DNA of 64,000 nt. It comes from Arctopsyche grandis (Eukaryota; Arthropoda; Insecta; Trichoptera; Hydropsychidae). Position 1 is the stretch's first letter, and every line of letters begins with the position of its first letter. Positions 9,994 to 23,700 of the stretch are shown piece by piece. The notes below the pieces were generated by a model. That model worked only from the letters and a program-made list of their open reading frames with translations, was not told where the DNA came from and ran no database searches. The DNA is taken from assembly GCF_051622035.1 (NCBI RefSeq), contig NC_135365.1:12938001-13002000 (forward strand), in the 5' to 3' direction. Position numbers and translations under genes: made by a program.

Positions 9994-12900
9994 GTAAGTT
10001 TTTTTTTATTTAAATTATATAACACGTAAAAATTGTACTTTATATATATTGTAAGTGGATTTGCGTAGTAAGTTAGAATTTTATGACGTTCGAAGTTTCT
10101 CATTGAATTAATCCTATAGCTCGCTTGTAAGAAGATTAGCTCTTAAGTCTAATAGCATACGTACAGATGCATGTATGTACATATGTATGTATGTAGTTTG
10201 TAATGAATTGAGTGCAGCTGCAATACTTGCATTAAGTACACGAGTTGAATTGAAATTTTAGCTAAACCGAGCACTGGTTCTAAAACTAATCCGTACAAAA
10301 AGGAACGTTGGTTAGAGTTGGCTCTGGCTGTTGATTATACCGTGATCAATTTTCATGGAAAAGAAAAGATAAAAAAGTACATCTTGGCTTTAATGAACAT
10401 CGTAAGTTTTTTTATAAATCGTTTTCATTGAATGTGTGTAATTTCAATCAAAGAAATAATTAAAGGTAATTTCAGGTGAGCGTGATTTACAAAGATGCGT
10501 CTCTGGATGCTAATTTGCATTTGGTTTTGGCACGTTTGATTTTTTACAACGATAAAAATGATTCTAAAATATACGAAGGTAATGCGAAGAAGTCTCTGGA
10601 AGCTGTCAATCGATGGAATTACAAATTGATTGGAAAATTGCCATCAGGTTGTAGAAATGTTATTTTTTATACATAATGAATTGAATTGGGAATATTAAGA
10701 GAAATGATATAGCAATGTATAATATTAAAACTATTTTGACATCGAATTACTTTAATAATGTAAATAAATAAGCAGCTCGTATGCTGCAGTTTCAAATGAA
10801 GCATTCAGTATTTATGTAGATATAAATTTGAAAACGTAGCTTTAACGATCACTTTGAATCAAATTTTTTTCTTAACCATTAAAGGTTCGTTTATACCAGC
10901 ATAGCTCAAGCCGGGAACTGCACGTAAACGACATTACGAAAAATATTCCTTAGTACATTCCATATATACACATTCATATATTCCGTAATGTGCATGTGAC
11001 GTATGCGAAACAGCAGCAACTGATACGATCTATTCATATTATACAGAAGTACATGTTACCAAAATGTATCAAGCAGAATTTTATTGTGGAAATATTCACG
11101 CTTGACGTGTCGTCATAGTGGCGAGTGCACCCGTACTACCGAAAGAGTTGCCATGTGCTTTTGAATATAATCTTAAGCATTATATTATGACAATATTTAC
11201 TTGACGATATGACGCAAGCAATATTTCGCCATATAATCGCGCTCTTTAATGTATATGTAAGCTGATTTTACCTTGCACGCATTCAAAACAAGCATGAACG
11301 TGCTGAAATCGAGCGATGCTGTATAGTATGAGTAGAATTTGTCTTTTCCGTGCAGTGTTTTGCCGAGCTGTTGACGTGCACCGCTGGATAATACATATAT
11401 GTACATACATATGTATGTATGTAGATATGTATAAATGGACTTTAAAATTTTGATACATTTTATGGACAGTTTGGTTAATTATCTTAGGTTATAGATTAAT
11501 AGGTTACTCTGAATATCGATTTCAATTTTGTTTGTCGAAATATCTTAACTGACTAATAAGAATCATATTATTACCTTCCTACTATCCACTCAACTGAAAT
11601 TTGATGTTAAAATTTTTTACAAATAGCAACTTGATCCGTATATTGTTTATTTTACTATGACTATATAATAATAACCATTTTAAAATAGGTTAACTATTAT
11701 GTAAGATTAACTATGTAGCGTAGCTGTATAGTATGAATAGAAGTAGTCTTTTCTGTGTAGTTTTTTGCCGAGCTATTGCCATGGAGTGCTGGATAATATG
11801 AACGATATTGTGCATTATTTTTATAGAATATAAAAAAAAAGTTGTAAAAATAGGCCACAGTATATTATAGCTACATATACGAGTATGTTAAAATATGTAA
11901 GATAAATTTTTCTATATTATATTGATGTAAAGATTAAAAATTAACGTAGGTAAGACCAAACTAATGTTCAATAGTTATTGCATGCCTGATAGCATTTTAT
12001 TGAATGATAAAATAGTGGAAGTAGTAAATAATTAATTATTTATATTTAGGTCAAATAATAGACATAACCGGTAGTAAAGAAGAATAAATAAAGAGATGTA
12101 TGAAATGAGGATGGAGTGTATTTGGATGAATGAATGTTGATTTTAAATCAAAAATGCCACTCTGCCTGAAGAAAAAGGTCTTCAATCAATGAGTTTTGCC
12201 AGTGCTGACTAGACACCGGATAGTCACAGTGCTATCCATTGTTCCATTGTTGTAAATCCTTGTAAAAAAGGTTCGGCAAACCTTTAACAATGCATTTACA
12301 ACCTTTGAACAATACGCGGCACCTTCTGGGTCCGGTGTCTAGTGATGACGTACGGATGTGAAACTTGGACATTGAACGCCAAAACACTACAAAAAGTCCA
12401 ATGCACTTAAAGAAGTATGGGACGCTGTATGCTCGGCATAGCGAGGAAAGACAGGAAGCGGAATACGTGGGTGAGAAATATGACAAGGTTAGTGGACATA
12501 CTGGATATATTAAATAGATTGAAATTGCAATTGAAAGGCTACGTGGCTAGAAGAATGGACGAAAGGTGGACAAAATAAGTGCTAGAATGGTACCCGAGAG
12601 AATGCAAAAGGGTAAAAGGAAGACCGCATGGAAGATGGGTAGACGAAATTAGGAATATGTGAGAGTTGCGCAAAACAGACACGAGTGGAACTGTGTTGGA
12701 GAGGCCTTTATCCTTTATAGGCCTTTATATGAGATGCATGAGAGTTTCCCAAAACAGAGACGAATGGAAGCGTCTTGGAGAGGCCTTCATCCAGCAGTGG
12801 ATAGTGAGTAGCTGTAGATGATGAAATTGATGTACATAATTGTGTAGTATGTAATATCTTAAATAGATAAACATGTATTTTCAACAAATGGGGTTCAATT

Positions 12901-14100
12901 TAATAATTCACAGAACTTGCGTAGTTGCGATCTTAAAAGGGTTGAAATATGTTGAGAAAGTAGGTCAGGCATTATCATCTTAGCATAAAGGACCAGATTA
13001 ACCCTGGGGGCAGAGAGTGTGCGCGCAACTTAGAACGCAAGTCGACTTTGGGGTTTATATCATAACACACTTAATGAACGTACTATGTATAATTGAAATT
13101 TCAGACGAAAAACCTCATGACGTAGCCGTTTGGCTGACCAGAGAATACCTAGGGGGGCCCTCGGGCTATGCCCCCGTAGCCGGAGTTTGCGATAGGGCTC
13201 GCAGCACAGCCCTTAACAAAGACGAAGGCCTGGCCAGCGCCTTTATCATAGCTCACGAAGTTGCTCATGTGTAATTACAATATAGTGAATATTACTTACC
13301 ACTGGGGGGGGATCTCTGATGTATGTACATTAACTGATTTATTATAGACTAGGTTTGACACACGATGGTGATTCGAAAGCCGGAAATTCCTGTAACGATA
13401 ACGTGCAACATGGTACTGTAATGGCGCCCACAGTCACAGCCACATTTCACAGATTCGCTTGGTCGCCCTGTTCCAAGAAAGAATTCCACAAACTCATCAA
13501 GTAATCTAGCGTTAATTTATCGTTGGAAAATAATATGAATAAAAAACTGTATCGCGATTATTAGCATTCAAATATATTCATGGATGCAAAGTTATGTGCA
13601 TGAATTTATGTATTATTTGAATGTTTCTCGTTTCGTAGGCGATGGACGTGTTTGTTGAATCCACCGAGGGGCAAAAATCATATCGTTTTGGATGCGGGAA
13701 TCACCCACACTTTCACCATGGACGAACAGTGTCGTATGGAATATGGAGATGGGTATGTTTTCATTTATCAATTATTAATTCGAGAGACCAGTGGCGTAGC
13801 TAGGAAATTCGAGCCCTCATTCGCAATTTACAAGCACCCCTCCCCTTAACGGGATTTTTTAAAATATGACATGTAATAATTCAAATTGTTTGTTGATACA
13901 TATTTACATAGTATAATAATAACGACAAAAAATAAATTTAACTTAGCTCACCGATTTTAAAAACTCGTTTTTATCGATTTATAGCTTGAAATGTTTTGTG
14001 ATTAGTCTTATGGATATATTTCCAATTAAATTTTTTTTTAATAATGGCGTGACGTGATTAATAATTTCACTTGAACCCAAATAAGTTTTATGGTCTGCAA

Positions 14101-14179
<79 letters not shown>

Positions 14180-14669
14180 TATATGTACATATTTAAGTCT
14201 AAATAAACCTTTTCACATTTCTGCGTAGTAAAGTAAAGGATAAGCAATTTATTATTTTATATATAGTGTGAGACTCGAGTAATTTTTATTAATTTCAAAA
14301 TTTTTCAGTTGGATAATGTTAAAATATATCAAGTGTATATAAATAAATTTGGACCCCCTGTCAAGCTGGGCCCTCGTGCTTTGCATGACTTTGTTATTAC
14401 GTAGCTACGCCACTGTGAGAAACAATGGTTTTGGGAGGCTATATAACCGTCTACAATACTAACAATGAATTATATGTAGTTGTGTAAAAAACCGCAAAAG
14501 CCAAAAACATGTTTTTAGGTTCATATCTCATGAATTACATAGAGTGAACCAGCAAAAATCATTATCATATTCGAATTCAGTGGGTCAAATACATAAAGAT
14601 TGAATAGTCTCCGTTCTATACATAGATCCATTATTTGAAAGAAATAAAGGTGCAAACACACTTTTTTTA

Positions 14670-14740
<71 letters not shown>

Positions 14741-17700
14741 CTGCGTATGTAAAAAAATAACGCTAGCACGCCTGATCTATGCCAGGCCAAAACTCACTTC
14801 CTTCAGTGATATATTATCTCTTTCAGAAACGAAATAATAAGATCGTACAAATTAACAATGTCATAAGACAAGCCCATTCAAAGCTGGAGTCTACCTAGTC
14901 ACGCCATGCCGTACAATTCTGCGTATCTCAGCCTTAACTCACACAACTGACATCACAATTTCTTGATTCTATTTTATGAAATGTAAAAATAATATTACGT
15001 ATACATATGTATATACAAATGTATAGTATGTATGTAAATATGTAGTTATTATATTATTATTCACGTGGATCGTTTTTGCGAGACTATTATACGTCGATAT
15101 ATAGCAATCATATATTTTCCCTGTTTTATGTATGAATTTGAAAATGTACATATATATATGTATGTATTTATGTATGTACAATAAGTAAAGCAATTGAGTG
15201 AACAACACTTACACCGAAATTTCAAACGAGCAACACTAAACCGTCTCTAATTAGAATTCGCAATAATTAGTTCAGTAGAAAGGTTGTATACATTTAGGTA
15301 TAATGTATGTACATACATACAAACATATATAAAACAAAGCACACACACACCCGTACAAAGTTCCTATAAATACCCACACCATGTTTGAACTTTGACGTTT
15401 ATGTACAATGTATCGTATTAAATTCACCCGATATCACTTTGCAATACATTTCTAACACCGCATATTACAGGTATTCCTCGTGCAAGAGTCTACCCTTGAT
15501 AGAGCCGTGTACGCACTTATGGTGTGGCCATGAAAATTCATCCCTTTATTGTATCACGAAGAAGGGTCCGCCCGTGGAAGGAACTCAGTGCGGATTCGAC
15601 AAGGTTCGTATATTTTATATGGAAAACTTCGCAAATAAAAATCCACCGGAAGCCATTAGAAACGGTCGCAAAGCTCGTGACGTCACATCCTATTCGTTGC
15701 CGGTTTTATTTTATTTTTATTTATTTGTTGTTACACGAAGCTCTTCGTCGTATAAAACGAGCGAGACACGTGCCCCCATTAGTAGCTATGTATATATTAT
15801 ACATCTGTACATTTGATACGCGAATTTCACTCTCGGGAAATGTACATAAATGTTTTGTTTATATGAACTTCAATTTAGAAAGTGGGGTAATTCTATTCTA
15901 TAATAATATATTGTAACATTTGCTTTGTTGTTAAAAAATTATAAATCGAATTTCTGATTCATCATCATTTGCTGCCATTCACCATCCACTTCAGGATGAA
16001 GGCCTCTCTAAGCACGCTTCCATTCGTTTCAATTTTGCGCAACCCTCATCTATCTCACCTCATAAATTTTTCTAATTTTGCCCATCCGTCTTCCTTGCGG
16101 CTTTCTTTTTGCCCTTTTACATTCTCTCGGGTACCATTCCAGCACTTATTTCATGCGTTCTTCTAGCAACGTGACTCACCCGTTGCCATTTCAATTTCTT
16201 TACAGTCATTATTATACCAACCACCTTTTTCATACTTCTAGTTATGTCGTGTATATAAACTTCCACACTTATTTGGGTGTATTGGACTTCGTGTAGTATT
16301 TTGGATTTCATCACTAGTAAAACACATTGATAGAATATCTTTTTCTTCAGGGAAAGTATTATTTTTGATTTAAAAACGACGTTCATTCACTCAATTTCAG
16401 TCCATTCCAATTTCATACGTCTTCGTAACAGTTCCCTCACTCTGCTAAAAAAAAATCCGCAAGCCACTTTGCTGGACGTCAAGCGTCCAGTTAAAAATCT
16501 GTGTTTTATGTTGAAATAATGCAAAATCTGCGAGTTTAGTTATTATAATCGACTATAAAAATCATTTTATCGTGTATTAAACGTCAAATAATATAAGATA
16601 ACAAAATAATGGCTGAAGCAGAGACATCATTCTAAGGTGGATATCGTTCTCACACTGACCGTTGAGCGCGCTGCGTACTGAATTCCCCCTCTCTATCTCG
16701 CATATCTGAGCCGCGTGTACAAAGAGCTTTCTCCAAAATAATTATTTCTGTTGATATTGATCAATGTTTTATATCGTAATGACATAATTTAAATCATAGA
16801 GATTTTGTTTAGGAATACATAAAATATATTTGGAGAAATAAAATAAAATATAAGTCTTGGTCACTCGCTATCCACCACAGTGCTAATCATTAAAATATTA
16901 AGATTAGGTTTTCAAGTAACAAGTATTGAGTGGTACTAATTTATTTTTAGTGGTGCATGGATGGTTATTGTCAATCGATTGATGGGGGTTTATACGAAAG
17001 TAAAGACAAACCACGTGATGGTGGTTGGAGTTCTTGGAGCTCTTGGAGTGATTGCTCTCGTACTTGCGGCTATGGAGTGAAGAGACGATCCAGACGTTGT
17101 GATAATCCCGAGTAAGTTCACTTATAAATAAAGATATCCATTATTTTTGAAGACATGATAAATTGATATTTGTGGAAATCTTTGTTTTGCTTTAATTCTC
17201 GTATCTCAATTTAAATTTAAATTCGAATTGTCGAGAATGATTCTTATTGGTTAATAGAATCTGCGATAAATAGTAGTGATAGTGCATCGAGTATTTTATA
17301 GAAATTGTTTGATTGAAATGTATGTAATTGAGACATTAATTGGTTGTAAATAAAAGAAAATACGTGGTTTGAACGTTGATCATATGAAAATTCCAACACC
17401 GATACTACCGACACCGACTCTACCGGTTTTTGGTACGGTACTGCCGGTAGTACAAAATATACTACCGGTAGTACCAAAGTATAAAATTTCTGTTTTGTAT
17501 TAGCTGAATTATTTTGAATTTAGAAGAAAACGTTGTATCGGTTTGTGTTTATGGATTAGTCCAGTGGTCGGCAACCTTTTGGGAAACTGGGAAATTATTT
17601 CAGTGTTAAAAATTTATTAGTCGAAGAACGGGTCAACACTCAACATCCTTTGGACCTGCTATTGAAAGGAACCGCTAATAGTATCACAAAATTTAAATAA

Positions 17701-20700
17701 AAAAATAAGTATGCCGAAAATATTGTACTTATAACTAGAGTACGGACTCAAAGCGCGCAGCTCATTGTTCAATTGTTGTAAATGCTTTGTAAAAAAGGTT
17801 CGGCAAACCTTTAACAATGCATTTACAACATTTGAACAATGAAACGGCACGCTGGTTATCCGGGCTTTACTTATAACTATTGGCCGGATCCACAGTGCGC
17901 CGTTTATTGTACAATTGTTGTAAAAGGTTCACCTAACCTTTTTTTTTGTACTCTAGCTTTGTAAATATAGCCAAACCACCCCGATTCCTGGAAAAAGCAC
18001 TGTGTCTATCCGCAGTCTACTTATAGCTGAGACCATTTCCAAATACATATATTAATTATAACTTTTAACAATGTGAAGCCTCTTCACCTTTCAATTTATC
18101 CGCAAACACTTTTTTCACTTCACAATTATTTGAATACTAAATTCCTTCCACAAAAAAAATCTCCAAATTGGAAGTACGTAAAATTTTATTTACTTTTTTT
18201 GTCACTCGTTGATCGCTTATTTTTACGGTGCAGAAAAACTCAAGTAATTGATAAAATTAAGAGATTACAATAATGAATGATTTACCGACAATTTACCCAT
18301 AGTTAATGAATTAATATTTTTTTGATAATTAATTGAATTCATTGCACCAATTGCTTAAATTAATTAATACCGGTAATACCGATAGTGTTTTTCGGTAGTA
18401 AAGGTAGTGATAAATTTTGGTATTTTTGTAATTCCTAATCATATATAATATACTAGAGACAGATGTATCCTTGGAATAACAATTGGTGATTGAAACAATA
18501 TTTCATATGTGAGAAAAATCAAAGGGAGAGCGAATGAAACAGTTGAATTGTTTGTAAAAAAATTACAAACAACTTTAGTGAAGAAAGAAGTTAGTGAATA
18601 GAATAATGATTGGAAGTCACATAAAGTTATGTACATAAATATGTAGTGTTGAATGTTTACATGTACATAAATAATGGATGAAGTTTGTACAAAATAGACA
18701 AGAGCGTTTGTAGTTACGTTCGATATACATATTTAAGACCAGAATGGGGTGGAGCTGACTGCGAAGGTGACAGTGAAGAGTTGAAGTTATGTAAAACCAA
18801 GAAAAAGTGTTGGGAATCCCCGCTCTCCGACGTTAGAGCTAACATCTGCTCAAAGTTCACGTCCAACTACGATTACGATGCTTGGCTACCATATGAATCT
18901 GACGAAGGTAAAATAGCGTGTAATGAATTATACAAGCATTGTTGAAAATTAAATAAATTTATTTTATCTGCTTTATTAGATGATATGAAATGTCAAGTGA
19001 GTTGCATCTACTGGGATACGGGAGAAGTCATGAGAACTGGAGAAACGCTCCCGGACGGCGTACCGTGCTCTTATGACAATCAACATCACGTTTGCTTGAA
19101 GGTATTTTAGCAATTAATGTAAGAAGGTAAAATGGACCATTTATAAATATCTGAGTTTGAATGTTTACGGTTCAGAATTTTTGACAATTATTAGGATTTA
19201 AGGCTTCTTTGTAGATCCTTTCTTATAAATTGGGATAAATATACATAGATTCGACCTACTCTGATGACCATCATTCCGATTTCCAAACAGAATTACAAAT
19301 ATCCAGAAACATTTTAATGCCTTTGTCATCCAATCTATTGAAAAACTCGGCTTGAATTCCGTCTTTTACAGGTGACTTGTGATCTTTTATCTTTCTGTTG
19401 GAATTCTCCACTGCTTGAAGGATAATGTCAGGTTCATCTGGGGTCAAAACCCTGTATATTCCGTGATGCTGGCATCATTGTACGATTCTGCGCAGTATTC
19501 TTTCCATTTGTTAATTACCTTATCGATCTCATTTATTGTAGTACCCCTTTCATCATCGATGGTCCATGTTTTAGAGTCAATTGTATGATTGCTGTTCGGC
19601 TTTCGATATCTTCACATACTGTGTTAATATGTCAGCTTTTGTCCATTGTGCAGCTTTTTTGTATTATTCAATTCAATTCAGAATATCTGAATCTTTCCTC
19701 CTGGATGTTTATGCTTAGTTTTTTAAGTTGTTTCCTTTTTTCAATTAATTTCCAGGTTTCATCAGAGATCCATTGTCTTCGTTTTTGGGGCTGTTTCCTT
19801 TGACCTTTAGCTTCATTGGTGCTTATTAGTTCTTTAGTTGGGATCATATATCTTCCGGATCATTAAAATTAACACTATTATTATTTCCAATGCTATCTGT
19901 GAACTTTGGAGCGCCAGTTGAAAATTTTGTTTGGATTTTTTGCAAAATGTCTTCCGTTGGTGAAATTAACTTTTCAGCAACATCACGTGAATTCTTCTTT
20001 AATTTTAGCTTCATTTCTGCAACGAGAAGTTGATGATCAGATCCACATTCGGCCCCTGGAAATGATTTTACGTTATGAATTAATGATCTCCATCTTTTAT
20101 TGACCATGTTGTAATCGATTTGGTTCCTATATTTATCGCCCGGTGGATATCACCGGGTGTATAATCTGTGAATATGATTTTTGAACCATGTGTTTATAAT
20201 AATCCGTTCATTGTCTGTGCAGAAATGTGTCCCCTTTATTTTATGACTATGTAAGTTTTTGAATTACTATTTGACATACATATGTATATAACTTTCGTTT
20301 TTATGTGTGTTTCAGGGAAAATGTCATAAGCTCGGTTGCGACGGTCTGGAAAATTCCACATTAGTGGAGGACTCGTGCGGGGATTGCGGGGGATCCGGCC
20401 GATCTTGCGACAACAGCAACTTCGTCTTCCGGAAAATTCTCAAAAAAGGTCATTTTCTTTGTGAGAAATTTTGTTGAAAAAAGCAGCAGAAACTGATTTT
20501 TCCACGAACTTTTCCAATGAAATGTTTCATATTTACATATTTAAATACATACATACATTTTATTATATTATATGAACATTGTATTATCAGAAATTCTAAT
20601 TTTCTTTTGTTTAATTAAAAAATAAAAATATTGAATTTATGGTTGATTTCAGATATGACGCGTTTGATAGTTTTGCGTCAATTTTCGCGAAGCATTTCGA

Positions 20701-23700
20701 TGAAAATATCTCTGCCCTCGATGGAGTCGAATCAGATTTTAGTCGACTCTACGTTTCATCTCGCATTTAAGGATAAGTCTAAAAAAATATACAGAATGAT
20801 GGCCAAAGAGTCGAATACTGCCGCTCAAGCTCTGCGACGCAGGTGAGTCGGTTTTAAAATTGAATTATGTACATTATTCAATCGCTATATGTAACTAAAA
20901 TAGGTAGGATCGAAAGCAATCGAATCGTAAAGTAGAGCTTTGCACGCGACAAGCGGTGTGAATAGAGTCGTAAAGTTCTGAGAATTGGTTTATGTGACAG
21001 GCCCGAGTCGCTGAACACGATTAGGGTTGCCGAGGAGTCGTCTGTGGTGCTCGGGGGTGCTTCTTTGAAAGGAGGCAGATCGCCAGGGATACTTACTTTG
21101 AGAGCCGTTGGACCACTTAACACCGATATCATAGTTTTGGTGAGATTTTCTTTCAATTAAGTTTACCTATACATATCATCATCATCATCATCTACAGCCG
21201 CTCATCATCCACTACTGAATGAAAGCCAATCCAACACGCTTCCACTCGTCTCTATTCTGCACAACTCTCATCTATCTCACTCCACACATTTTCCTTATTT
21301 CGTCTACCCATCTGCCCTGCGGTTTTCATTTTACCATTTTTCATTCTCTCGGGTGCCATTCTAGCACTTCTTTTATCCACCTTTCGTCCATTCTTCTAGC
21401 CACGTGGCCCACCCATTGCCATTTCAATCTATTCACTATATCCACTACTCTTGTCATACTTCTTAGCCGCGTATTCCGTTTCCTATCTTTCCTCGTTATG
21501 CCATGCATAGAGCGTGCTTTTTTGAGTGCATTGGACTTTATGTATATGTAGAATCTTGACGTTCAATGTCCAAGTTTCGCATCCATACGTCATCACTGGA
21601 AAAACGTATTGATCGAATTTATTTTTCTTCATGCTAATACATACACATGTCATTGACTAATTACACTGTTCGACACGAAAAATGGTTCAGCGACAAGATA
21701 TGACTTTTCTTATAGATCTATGCCCAGTAAACATGAATCTGGTAATAAAAATGTTGATTAGCTCGAGATTCGGAGATATATGTGTTTTTTAAATCGCGCG
21801 ATTTTTCTATATTTCGGTGTTGTTCGGTCGATGTCTCAAAATCTGTCAATTTCCTGTTCAAAATGAATATTGGAATCTATAGTCGGGTATTTTATCTTTC
21901 ATTTTTAGTACTTTTCAGCTTTCAAATATCTCTAAGTAGTCGTCCAGTTTAAATCAAAAGTCAAAAGTACGTATTTTCATTTGGGATTTTTTCCCACTGT
22001 TAATACTATTTTATATTGAGCTTTTTCTATTGAAACATGTTTATTGAGATATTGTTCTTGCTAAAATATTTTTTGTTTTCGTTTAAAAGGGTTAATTGGA
22101 AGTGTGCTGAATTTTAAATCAAAATTGCGAGCTAAACGCTCGTACTAGTATTTACTCGTATTTACACGAATCTGAATTGAATTAATAAGGGTAATATATT
22201 AAATTGTCTTTATATGAGATTTAAATAAAATTCCACTTAAAAAAATCATATTTTGACTATTCTTGTGGATTAATAACAAAAATTCTATTGATATCTAGCT
22301 TACCTCGATAAAATAAACGATGCTGGGTACTTGAACTAAGTACATTTATATATGTATGTATGTATGAATGTGTGATTAAATTAAGGGAGGATTTGGAAAA
22401 TTTCAAAGGAAAATGTATAGATGTATGTATGTATGTAGATTCGTTTTCGATTTGGGTTCACGCAAATGGGAATTTTCAATGGAAAAGCTCGAAAAGGGAA
22501 ATCTATGTATGTAGTTTCGAATAGTATTGTTCGATGTATGAGTATATGCGTATGTATGCAGTGGTTTTATATATGTAAAAAGGAATTGAGGATATGTCAT
22601 TACTTAGGAATAAAAGTTAATATATGTATGTATACAGGTATGTATGTATACTATGAAGATACGGAGAGTGGAAAATTCATTTTAATTGAATGATTTACTT
22701 GCATATGTACATACATATATTTTTTTTAATTCATGTGATTTATAATTTAGGTTTGATGATTAAATGTACATACATAGTATGTTGGGACGAAATTATTTTT
22801 TGAACGAATGAGAATTTTGTAAATGTGTGTCGCATTGGGTTATACATATATATGGGATTAGTTCAATCCCTTCTTTATTATCCTTTCAAAGGTATAGGAA
22901 TCAGATAGGCGAACGGTTTTCAATTTCAAGTCTGACGATTTTAGTCCTGAAATAAAAACCTCATTGTTAGCCAAATGCGTACTTCGTATTAAAGCCGTTG
23001 TTTGTACCAATTTCACTCCACCGTTTTTATATTCAATTTCCTTAAAACATTCAAATACTTACCGAAATGAAAATTTTTATTCTATATAATGTATATGTGA
23101 GTAGTCATACGATAATAACGAAATTTTTGTATTCAATATGTACTTAGAATAAAACAAATGAATCATTTTAAAATTTCGTTATAATTTTATTTTGTTTTTT
23201 ATTATGATTTTTTTTGTTTGTAAAGCTTCAAATATTCGATTAACAATTTTCAAAACATGAATGTGCATATATTTTGAAACGTTCGATGAAATTTAGATTA
23301 TGCAACATTGCCCGAGAGCTAGGGGATGCTATTTCCCCAACTATCGATTATATTGCATCCGGTGGAGGCTGGAATGTGGGAGTTTGAGAGATGCACGAGC
23401 TAGTTCTTGTTGCACATGCACACCCTTGGGGTTATTTGCGGAAACGATATATTCCATTAGATGGCACAGCAAATGCTCGGGACATCCTCACCACTAAACA
23501 TACCGGCACATACACTTAATTGTCAGGGATAGCATCCCATACTGCTCTAGGGCAAAAATATGTATGTACTAGAGTGGTTCTCACTTTGACAAAAATCAAT
23601 TTTTGTGTGTATAATTAAATACATATGAATTTTGTAAAAATAGTGTCATAATTAGTTTTTTTTGTTTAATTTTGGGGCACATACATAGAATGATCTCTAG

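Larger units (their letters stand above)
10648..13104 (+). other. ADAMTS intron 3 (2.5 kb)
   Basis: AT-rich sequence with an RTE fragment at 12060-12825 that is interrupted by a small MITE. The rest of the intron shows no recognised feature. Confidence 0.7.

Noticed and set aside
13979..14790. Open frames made of Tyr-Ile repeats
   Set aside because: They are translations of (TA)n tracts and have no coding character.
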